Below, one piece after another: positions 44,546-51,403 of a DNA stretch of 60,783 nucleotides. The stretch's first letter is position 1; each line of letters starts with the position of its first letter. A program made the position numbers and the translations under genes. Origin of the DNA: JAAUQA01 sp036351435. Lineage in GTDB: Bacteria; Pseudomonadota; Gammaproteobacteria; Competibacterales; Competibacteraceae. The stretch is taken from contig JAZBPA010000212.1 of NCBI GenBank assembly GCA_036351435.1, forward strand, positions 1-60,783, read 5' to 3'. The notes beneath the pieces are model-generated. The model searched no databases. It was not told the origin of the DNA and saw nothing but the letters and a program-made list of their open reading frames with translations.

Positions 44546-45179
44546 ACAACTATTGATTATTGCCCTCGGCGTTCTGAGCATCGCAGCCGGCGTTGGGCTC
44601 GGTCGTTTCTTTATGCCGACAGTCGAGTCTTCTAAACCTGAAATCAGCGGGATTTATATCTCGCCTTCCAGAGAGGTTGAGAATTTCGATCTCACTAATC
44701 AGTCCGGTGAGCCCTTTACTCACGCTGCTTTGAAGGATCGTTGGTCATTGCTGTTTTTCGGCTACACCTTCTGCCCTGATGTGTGCCCCGCGACTCTGGC
44801 CCAGCTCAATCAACTGCATAACCGGTTAGCGGCACAGGGCGTGGATGCAGATGTGACGGTCTGGATGATTTCAGTCGATCCCGCCCGCGATACCGAGGAA
44901 CGGCTCAAGGAATATACCGCCTTTTTCAATCCCAAATTCGGCGGCGCTACCGGCGAGCGGGAGGAAATCGACAAGTTAGCCAAGCAGTTCGGTGTGTACT
45001 ACAAAATTCACGACCCCGAACCGGGTGCGGATTACTACCTGGTCGATCACTCGGCAGCAGTCATCGTGATTAATCCAGATGCCCGTTTACAGGCGGTGCT
45101 TACGGAGACCAGCTCGACCGACAATTTGGTCAAGGATTTCCTGGCGATACGGACTCGCTACGATGACACTCAATCGTAA
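44535..45179 (+). CDS. SCO1/SenC family copper metallochaperone
   Basis: SCO proteins insert copper into, or reduce, the CuA site of cytochrome c oxidase. From ATG 44535 the product is 214 residues, with an N-terminal membrane anchor (LLIIALGVLSIAAGVGLGRFF). The thioredoxin fold carries C80-X3-C84 in FCPDVCPATL and the third ligand H172 in LVDHSAAVIV. Its start lies inside the PCu(A)C gene, so the two are coupled. Fused behind it is a DsrE remnant. Confidence 0.93.
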   Translation: MRNKQLLIIALGVLSIAAGVGLGRFFMPTVESSKPEISGIYISPSREVENFDLTNQSGEPFTHAALKDRWSLLFFGYTFCPDVCPATLAQLNQLHNRLAAQGVDADVTVWMISVDPARDTEERLKEYTAFFNPKFGGATGEREEIDKLAKQFGVYYKIHDPEPGADYYLVDHSAAVIVINPDARLQAVLTETSSTDNLVKDFLAIRTRYDDTQS

Positions 45180-45184
45180 TAACA

Positions 45185-45439
45185 TCCTTTTTTTTGAATG
45201 TCACTGGGGTTAGATTAGCAGTAGCTAATATGCCAATACCAAAAAGCGCGATGGCTGAAAAAACACCCCAACAGATGCTTCAGGACTTCATTGAAAAAGG
45301 CGGTAAGGTTATTGTCTGCCTAATGTGTCTGAAGCATGCGGGCTTCAGTCCTACTGATTTGATTGATGACTTACTCGTGGGTAAGGCCGAGGTGACGTTG
45401 CCTGCTTTATATGGCAGCTCGAAAGTCTTGAGTTATTGA
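45185..45439 (+). pseudogene. 5'-truncated DsrE-like protein fragment
   Basis: The frame reads LNVTGVRLAVANMPIPK, then TPQQMLQDFIEKGGKVIVCLMCLKHAGFSPTDLIDDLLVG, ending SSKVLSY. This matches the C-terminal two thirds of DsrE-like sulfur-relay proteins, whose first 30-40 residues (a beta strand and helix) are missing. The frame extends leftward only as far as FFFLNVTG, 6 nt from the SCO stop, so the 5' part was probably lost in a deletion. A TTG at 45194 might still be used, but an intact fold is unlikely. Confidence 0.6.
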
Positions 45440-45550
45440 TAGTCCTCGGTCAGTTCTAACGACTATTGGGTGAAATCACCCAACTCATGGATGTTTCTAT
45501 GCTCAGCAGAGCAGCTTGCAAGGTCGTTTAGAGCACTTTTCCCATTATAT

Positions 45551-45576
45551 GCTGGGGGCGAGTTCTCGCCCCCAGC
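45551..45576. terminator. Perfect 12-bp GC-rich hairpin
   Basis: GCTGGGGGCGAG-TT-CTCGCCCCCAGC (45551-45576) lies between the DsrE remnant and the convergent 73-residue gene. It is stable enough to terminate, but no T-run follows on either strand. Confidence 0.5.
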
Positions 45577-45634
45577 AGCGTTCTAGTTGTAACAGTCGAT
45601 GGCTAGAATTCCTTCCCATCGGTGCATTGAGTGA

Positions 45635-45856
45635 CTAAGAAGGAACATTGGCGGTCGGATTGCCTCTCCAGTGACGCACTGGTTTGACAATCCCGTTGTC
45701 AAAGCTTCTGACCAGCCGACTTACCCCGCGAACAATGCACTCAGCAATATAAGCATCGTGCTGCAACCGAGCCTCGTTGATGCAACGCTCAATATCCACC
45801 GGCTCATTGTCCTGCATGGGGCTTAGGTTCTCTAATTTGTAAACTTCGTGTTTCAT
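45635..45856 (-). CDS. Small basic hypothetical protein, divergent from LysR regulator
   Basis: The 73-residue product (ATG 45856) is MKHEVYKLENLSP, then a central INEARLQHDAYIAECIVRGVSRLVRSF, ending VKPVRHWRGN. A helix of the type EARLxxDAxIAExIxxGxxRL resembles small proteins that accompany GcvA-type regulators, with a distant likeness to DUF1127. There is a good promoter in front of it, so it is probably expressed. No function can be given. Confidence 0.5.
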   Translation of the reverse strand: MKHEVYKLENLSPMQDNEPVDIERCINEARLQHDAYIAECIVRGVSRLVRSFDNGIVKPVRHWRGNPTANVPS

Positions 45857-45930
45857 CTTATTCACTCCAAAAATGTTGTTACTACGACAATAAATGCCTC
45901 CGTTGATAATCATCGTTTTATTTTTACAAC

Positions 45931-45959
45931 ATAATAAAATAAGCTTATTGGGTTGACAA
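45931..45959 (-). promoter_or_regulatory. Sigma-70 promoter with palindrome, upstream of the small divergent gene
   Basis: On the minus strand TTGTCA (45959-45954), a 17-nt spacer and TATTAT (45936-45931) match consensus at five of six positions each. The spacer contains the 12-bp palindrome AATAAGCTTATT (45938-45949). On the other strand a TTGACA sits at 45953-45958 in the leader of the LysR gene. The palindrome is a natural candidate for the LysR operator. Confidence 0.6.
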
Positions 45960-46009
45960 ACGAGTATTATTTGCTACTGCCCTTAGATAAACTAACTTGA
46001 AAGGTTGCT

Positions 46010-46954
46010 ATGTCGCAGCGTCTACCACCGCTTAACGCTTTGCGGGCTTTTGAAACAGCCGCGCGGCACCTGAGCTTTAAACAAGCAGCAGAAGAACTGA
46101 ACGTCACGCCAGCGGCTGTCAGTCAGCAGATCAAACAACTAGAGCACTATTTAGACATTGAGCTCTTTCAGCGCTCGAATCGGATGTTGCAATTGACTGA
46201 CATAGGAAGGCGGTTTTTGCCGAAATTGCAGGAAGGCTTTGCTTGTTTTGCCGCAGCAATGGAAGAAGTAACCGGTGAAAGCGAGTTGAATGTATTAACC
46301 GTTAGCGTTGCGCCTTCCTTTGCAGCCAAGTGGTTAGTACCCCGCATGAACAACTTCATTACAGTTCATCCTAAGATCGATATACGCGTTTCCGCCAGCA
46401 TGACGCCAATCGATTTGCAAAGTGTCGTGGATATGAAAGAGTTTCAACGCGATGGCGTCGATCTTACTGTTCGCTTCGGGCGCGGTCAGTATCCAGGCTT
46501 TCGTGTAGACAAGCTATTTGCAGTGTCGATCGTGCCCATGTGCAGCCCACGCTTGCTGGAAGGGGCCCAACCGTTAAGCAAGCCGGAAGATCTGCGTTAC
46601 CATACCTTATTGCACGATGAAATCCTGGTAGTGGACGATCGGCATCCGGATTGGCGCATGTGGTTAGAAGAGGCCGGAGTGGAAGGCGTGGATACAAAAC
46701 GTGGACAGCACTTCAACCATACGGCGTTGGCTTTGGAGGCGGCAGTCGAAGGTCAGGGAGTGGTACTAAGCATCAAAAATTTAGCACTCGCTGATCTGGC
46801 TGCGGGGCGTTTAGTCGTGCCATTCGACCTGGATATTCCCCTGGAGTTTGCCTATTACATCGTGTGTCCTGAAGCGACCGCCGATGAACCTAACATCGTT
46901 GCGTTTCGGGAGTGGCTTTTGGCCGAGGCTGAACAAGATGGGAGTATGCATTAA
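46010..46954 (+). CDS. LysR-family regulator, GcvA-like
   Basis: The 314-residue protein has the N-terminal winged helix typical of the GcvA subgroup: LPPLNALRAFETAARHLSFKQAAEELNVTPAAVSQQIKQLEHYL, followed by LFQRSNRMLQLTDIGRRFLP. The effector domain includes LTVSVAPSFAAKWLVPRM and VDLTVRFGRGQYPGF. The subgroup often controls adjacent divergent genes; here that is the 73-residue small gene. The ligand is unknown. Confidence 0.92.
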   Translation: MSQRLPPLNALRAFETAARHLSFKQAAEELNVTPAAVSQQIKQLEHYLDIELFQRSNRMLQLTDIGRRFLPKLQEGFACFAAAMEEVTGESELNVLTVSVAPSFAAKWLVPRMNNFITVHPKIDIRVSASMTPIDLQSVVDMKEFQRDGVDLTVRFGRGQYPGFRVDKLFAVSIVPMCSPRLLEGAQPLSKPEDLRYHTLLHDEILVVDDRHPDWRMWLEEAGVEGVDTKRGQHFNHTALALEAAVEGQGVVLSIKNLALADLAAGRLVVPFDLDIPLEFAYYIVCPEATADEPNIVAFREWLLAEAEQDGSMH

Positions 46955-47319
46955 CAAGTAGTCCAGGTGCTGCATATCGGAGCCTTCAGCAGACCGCTCG
47001 TTTTGCAGGTTGCTTATGATTTTTGCATTACCGGTCATTACTTCTGCTGGACATTCCTTTCTAAAATCAGCGCTCCGCAAACCATATGCCACAGTGTCTC
47101 CCTTACCGTTTCTGTCCAATAGTTTAAGCTTAGCGGTTTGGCGAGCCCCGGAATAATTCTTGCTTGCTGATAGTCTGTATTGTTCAGCCTGTCAGGCTGA
47201 CGGAAGGGATCGTGGCGGTTTCAGGCTCGCTTTAACATAGCATATGCACTACTTTGGACTTCTATGAATTATTTTGGACTATTTTGGCTTTTTCAATCAT
47301 TGAAAATCAGGAACTTGCA
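46955..47319. other. 365-nt intergenic region with a dyad and short repeats
   Basis: No convincing gene is present. A near-perfect palindrome TCAGCCTG-T-CAGGCTGA occurs at 47184-47200. Near the PstS start, three copies of a TTTTGGACT/TTTGG-like element (around 47251-47288) recur. A minus-strand open frame through 46811-47119 overlaps the LysR coding region and shows no family pattern, so I treat it as noise or a decayed gene. Confidence 0.4.
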
Positions 47320-48369
47320 ATGAATCACTGGAAACGTAGTTTTGTTATCACACTAGCAATCCTTTTCTTCATCATCCCAATCATGACGTTCTCTCAGGCC
47401 AGCCGTGATCGGCCGATGATAGTCGGTTCATCCACTGTTTATCCCTTGGCGGAAAAAGTGGGTCGGCAGTTCAGTGAAAACAGTGGCATGCCAGCCCCCG
47501 AACTTAAATCCACCGGTACCGGTGGCGGCATGAAGCTGTTCTGCGAAGGTACTGGTCCACAAACACCCGATATCGTCAATGCTTCGCGTCCCATTAAATC
47601 TAGCGAAGTAGAGTTGTGCGCACAAAATGGCGTGAATGAAATTATTGATGTCACAGTCGGTTATGACGCAATCGTCGTGGTGCGTGCGGCTGGCGCTACT
47701 CAGCCGCTTAATCTGACCCGTAAAGAATTGTTCTTGGCATTCGCCAAGGACGTTCCAGATCCGCAGGGTGGCACGCAACTGGTTCCCAATCCGTACCAGA
47801 ACTGGACAGACATCAACCCCGATCTACCAAGCCACGAAATCAAGGGTTGGGGACCTGATAAGACCCACGGTACCCACGACCTGATTATGAGTAATATTAT
47901 GTCGGCCGGTTGTCAGCAATTGGAGGTTATGCAGACTCTGGAGCAAGCTAACCCTGCAGACTACAGAACAGCTTGCCAAAGCTTTCGACAAGATGGCGCT
48001 TATACCGAACACCAGGAATACCAAAAAATCCTAGAAGCGGTGAAAAGTGACCCGGAAGCGGTAGGCATCGTAGGGTATCTGTTTTTGGTCAATGACCCAG
48101 GCTTGCAAGCCTCGGAAATCGACGGCGTGATGCCCAACGCCGGCAGCATCGCCCACAAAATATATCCATTGACCCGCCCCTTACGCTTTTATCTGAAAAA
48201 AGCGCATATTGATGTCGTTCCCGGTCTTCGTGAATTCGTTGCTGAATTTACTTCCGAGCGGGCTTGGGGGGCGTCTCGGGGTTATCTCGTTGAATTAGGT
48301 ATGATCCCCATGCCACGTAAAGAACGCAGACAAGCGAAAGTCAACTTCGAGGAACTGAAACCTTTATAA
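47320..48369 (+). CDS. PstS-like phosphate-binding periplasmic protein
   Basis: The 349-residue product (ATG 47320, AGGA upstream) has a signal peptide and a periplasmic binding-protein fold. Family landmarks are VGSSTVYPLAEKVGRQF near the N terminus, STGTGGGMKLFCEG (phosphate loop), DIVNASRPIKSSEVE, YDAIVVVR, the WTDINPDLP block, GTHDLIM, and YPLTRPLRFYLKKAH. Many PstS-like proteins of this wording act in high-affinity phosphate uptake or sensing. No pstCAB or phoU genes are adjacent, so this copy may be a paralogue. Confidence 0.85.
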   Translation: MNHWKRSFVITLAILFFIIPIMTFSQASRDRPMIVGSSTVYPLAEKVGRQFSENSGMPAPELKSTGTGGGMKLFCEGTGPQTPDIVNASRPIKSSEVELCAQNGVNEIIDVTVGYDAIVVVRAAGATQPLNLTRKELFLAFAKDVPDPQGGTQLVPNPYQNWTDINPDLPSHEIKGWGPDKTHGTHDLIMSNIMSAGCQQLEVMQTLEQANPADYRTACQSFRQDGAYTEHQEYQKILEAVKSDPEAVGIVGYLFLVNDPGLQASEIDGVMPNAGSIAHKIYPLTRPLRFYLKKAHIDVVPGLREFVAEFTSERAWGASRGYLVELGMIPMPRKERRQAKVNFEELKPL

Positions 48370-48701
48370 GCTAACTGTGGGAGTGCTGGTAACACAGAGT
48401 CATGGGGTGAGATTGAACTGAGAAACACCTCCGCGCGGCGCTGACTGGTAGGAACCGGCTCGGCGCTAGCGCGAATATTTACTCCACTCCGTAAGACCGG
48501 AGCCTTTAATCCTCGGCCATAACTCATTTCCAACGGTGTGATGCGCGGTTGACCAAGCTGACGCTAGGCGTCAAAGATACGTTGCACTTCGGCAAGGCTG
48601 AGAGAGCGTTTCTGTTGGGCATGCGTTCTACTCCTGGGGTGTGCCAGGGTAAGTAAACCACGCCAAAATAGAAAAGTTGCGCTAGCTCGTCGTAAGCTCA
48701 C
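48370..48701. other. 332-nt stretch with decayed coding-like sequence on the minus strand
   Basis: On the minus strand the frame reads QKRSLSLAEVQRIFDA, a TAG stop, then RQLGQPRITPLEMSYGRGLKAPVLRSG in the same frame. This looks like part of a decayed gene, perhaps a mobile-element tail, but I do not recognise the family. A perfect palindrome GCGCTAGCGC lies at 48463-48472. No intact gene is present. Confidence 0.3.
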
Positions 48702-48741
48702 AAAAAAACCACGGTAAACAGGGTCGCCGTCTACCGTGGTT
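48702..48741 (-). terminator. Rho-independent terminator of the fatty-acid cluster
   Basis: AACCACGGTA and TACCGTGGTT form a 10-bp perfect stem (48707-48716 with 48732-48741), and on the minus strand the stem is followed by a run of T. It lies 20 nt after the stop of the last thiolase gene. Confidence 0.88.
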
Positions 48742-48761
48742 GGGTTACTCGCCTTTGCTAC

Positions 48762-50009
48762 TTAGAGCATTTCAACAGCCACAGCCAGTGATACGCCACC
48801 GCCGCCGCACAGGGTAGCCAATCCCAGACGCTTACCACGCTTCTGCATGGCGTGAATCAAGGTCACGATCAACCGACAGCCGGTGGAGCCCACGGGGTGA
48901 CCCATGCCGACGCCGGAACCGTTGACATTGGTGATCTCGCGATTCAGGCCCAATTCCTTCTCACAGCCCAGATACTGACCAGCAAACGCCTCGTTGACTT
49001 CAATCAGTTCGAAGTCCGCCAGTTTCAGGCCGGTCCTGCTCAGTAGGTCTTTAACTGCCGGCACCGGGCTAATCCCCATTACTGAGGGATGACAAGCGCC
49101 ACGACCGAAGCCAACGATGCGCGCCAAGGGCTTGAGGCCCAATTCATTTGCTTTGTCGGCATGGGTCAGGATTACTGCACTTGCGCCATCGTTAACGCCT
49201 GAGGCATTACCCGCCGTGACTTTACCCACCTTCGGCACGAAGGCGGAAGGAAGCTTGGCAAGCTGTTCGAGGGTAATCCCTGGGCGAAAATGCTCGTCTT
49301 TGTCGAAGATGATCGGCGGTTTGCCTCTCTTTTGTGGAATTTCCACGGGTACGATCTCGTCCTTGAACTCCCCATCTTTAGTCGCCCGCTCGACATTGTT
49401 ATGGCTACGAACGGCAATCTCATCCATTTCCTCGCGGCTGATATCCATCATCTGCGCCAGGAATTCAGTGGTATGCCCCATGATGTATGGCTTGTTCTTG
49501 AAATGATCAACCAAACCGCCTTGGACAGGTCCCTTGTCAGCATCTCTGAGCACCGCTGAACCGGCATGCAAGGCGTGAATCATAGTGTCGGCAAATTTTG
49601 AATCTTGAATGCGCGCACCCCAACGGGCATTGAATACGGCATAGGGCGCACCTGACATATGTTCGACGCCACCGGCCAGAATCACATCGGCCATCTCCGC
49701 TCGAATTAATGCCATACCGGAGACCACTGCCTCCATACCGGAAATACAGACCCGGTTCATAGTGCAGGCGGTAACGCTATCGGGAATTCCCGCTAGCAGA
49801 GCAGCGACTCGGGCTACGTTAAGATTGTCAGGATGTTCCAGACAACTGCCCATGCGTACATCGTCAATGATGCCTGGATCAATCCCCGCCCGCTTGACGG
49901 CTTCTTTCATTACAACACTACCGAGCACCGGCCCGCTTGAGTCTTTCAGTGAACCACCGAAGGCACCAACAGCTGTACGACAGGCAGAAGCGATGACGAC
50001 ATCTCTCAT
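48762..50009 (-). CDS. Acetyl-CoA acetyltransferase-type thiolase
   Basis: The 415-residue thiolase has the nucleophile C88 in TMNRVCISGMEAV, the catalytic region NEAFAGQ, and GMGHPVGSTGCR and CGGGG near the C terminus. It is longer than typical 390-residue biosynthetic thiolases, with an insertion around HALHAGSAVLRDADKGPVQGGLVD. It is the last gene of the lipid-use cluster. It may cleave acetoacetyl-CoA or medium-chain ketoacyl-CoA; the sequence does not decide. It lies 97 nt after the other thiolase gene. Confidence 0.9.
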   Translation of the reverse strand: MRDVVIASACRTAVGAFGGSLKDSSGPVLGSVVMKEAVKRAGIDPGIIDDVRMGSCLEHPDNLNVARVAALLAGIPDSVTACTMNRVCISGMEAVVSGMALIRAEMADVILAGGVEHMSGAPYAVFNARWGARIQDSKFADTMIHALHAGSAVLRDADKGPVQGGLVDHFKNKPYIMGHTTEFLAQMMDISREEMDEIAVRSHNNVERATKDGEFKDEIVPVEIPQKRGKPPIIFDKDEHFRPGITLEQLAKLPSAFVPKVGKVTAGNASGVNDGASAVILTHADKANELGLKPLARIVGFGRGACHPSVMGISPVPAVKDLLSRTGLKLADFELIEVNEAFAGQYLGCEKELGLNREITNVNGSGVGMGHPVGSTGCRLIVTLIHAMQKRGKRLGLATLCGGGGVSLAVAVEML

Positions 50010-50106
50010 AAATTACTCTCCAGATTACAGAGGAAAAGGCTGTCCTGATTAGGTGATAATCCAGCAAGGGCGGTCAGGCGACCGCCCTCTAAGCAGCGTT
50101 GCTCAC

Positions 50107-51303
50107 TTATACCCGTTCGAAAATGCCGGCGGCACCCATGCCACTGGCCATGCACATGGTGACCATGCCATATTTTAAATTGTGGCGATTGAGGGCGTGG
50201 ACCACGGTAGCGGTACGGATAGCACCCGTCGCGCCCAGTGGATGACCCAATGCAATCGCACCACCTAGTGGATTAACTTTAGCCATATCCAAGCCCAGTT
50301 CGCGGATCACGGCTAAGCTTTGCGAAGCAAATGCTTCGTTTAGCTCAATCCAGTCCATATCTTCCTTCTTCAAGCCAGCCATTTCCAAGGCTTTGGGGAT
50401 TGCCTTGATCGGCCCGATACCCATAATTTCCGGCGGGCAACCGGTTACGGCGTAAGAAACAAAACGGGCCAAAGGCTTGAGCCCCAGCTTTTTGACCATG
50501 TTTCCACTCATCAGCATAACCGCGCCGGCACCGTCACTGGTCTGGGAGCTATTAGCGGCTGTCACTGAACCCTTGGCGTCGAACGCAGTGCGCACTTTGG
50601 ATACCGATTCCATGGTAGCCGGACGCGGGCCCTCGTCGGTATCGACTACCCGAGTGACGACTTGCACGGTCTGACCGTCCGGTGATAGCACATGCTCTTC
50701 GATGGTGTAGGGTAAAATCTCATCCTTGAATTCCCCTTTCTTGATGGCCTCGTTGGCGCGACGGTTGCTCTCTACCCCGAACGCATCCTGATCCTCACGA
50801 GAGACATTCCACTGCTGCGCCACTTTTTCGGCGGTAATACCCATGCCGAAGGACAGGCCATGAGTGGTTTCGCTTTCGAATACTTTCGGGTTGACTGCCA
50901 ACCGGCCACCCGGCATAGGCACCTGGCTCATGCTCTCTACACCACCCGCAATCAGGCACTCGGATGAACCGGCGCGGATGCGGTCGGCAGCAAAAGCGAT
51001 GGATTGAACGCCCGAGGAGCAGAAGCGATTCAAGGTAACGCCGGGAACATCAATCGGCAGCCCGGCCAGCAGGCCAGCAGTACGGGCGATGTTTAGACCC
51101 TGCTCGCCTTCCGGGAGAGAACAGCCGATGACGATATCTTCAATTTCGGTGGGATCCAGACCGGGGCACTTATCGACCACACCACGAATGACATGAGACA
51201 GCAGATCGTCGGGGCGGGTGTTGCGGAACATGCCGCGTCCCGAACGGCCCACCGGGGTACGCACGGCAGCGACTACATAAGCTTCTTGAAGCTCTTTACT
51301 CAT
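50107..51303 (-). CDS. fadA: 3-ketoacyl-CoA thiolase, beta-oxidation type
   Basis: This enzyme cleaves 3-ketoacyl-CoA with CoA to acetyl-CoA and a shortened acyl-CoA. From ATG 51303 (AGGAGA upstream) it is 398 residues. The nucleophile is C95 in LNRFCSSGVQ, the second catalytic pair is in NEAFASQ and GHPLGATGA, and the final cysteine is in CMASGMGAAGIFE. An upstream in-frame start at 51360 would overlap the promoter region. It lies next to the FadN-type enzyme, its expected partner. Confidence 0.93.
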   Translation of the reverse strand: MSKELQEAYVVAAVRTPVGRSGRGMFRNTRPDDLLSHVIRGVVDKCPGLDPTEIEDIVIGCSLPEGEQGLNIARTAGLLAGLPIDVPGVTLNRFCSSGVQSIAFAADRIRAGSSECLIAGGVESMSQVPMPGGRLAVNPKVFESETTHGLSFGMGITAEKVAQQWNVSREDQDAFGVESNRRANEAIKKGEFKDEILPYTIEEHVLSPDGQTVQVVTRVVDTDEGPRPATMESVSKVRTAFDAKGSVTAANSSQTSDGAGAVMLMSGNMVKKLGLKPLARFVSYAVTGCPPEIMGIGPIKAIPKALEMAGLKKEDMDWIELNEAFASQSLAVIRELGLDMAKVNPLGGAIALGHPLGATGAIRTATVVHALNRHNLKYGMVTMCMASGMGAAGIFERV

Positions 51304-51403
51304 AATGTTCAGTCTCCTGATACTTGCGAATTCAGCGCTGAGACACGCAGCAGTTGACAATGTTCAGCGTCATACTCTGCGTGTCCCCAATAAGTGATAC
51401 GGA

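Noticed and set aside
45551..45576. Hairpin as an attachment site or small RNA
   Set aside because: No flanking repeat, integrase or promoter is visible; termination or mRNA stabilisation is simpler.
46811..47119. Minus-strand open frame past the LysR gene
   Set aside because: A part overlaps the LysR coding region and no family pattern is visible; I kept only a note under the intergenic entry.
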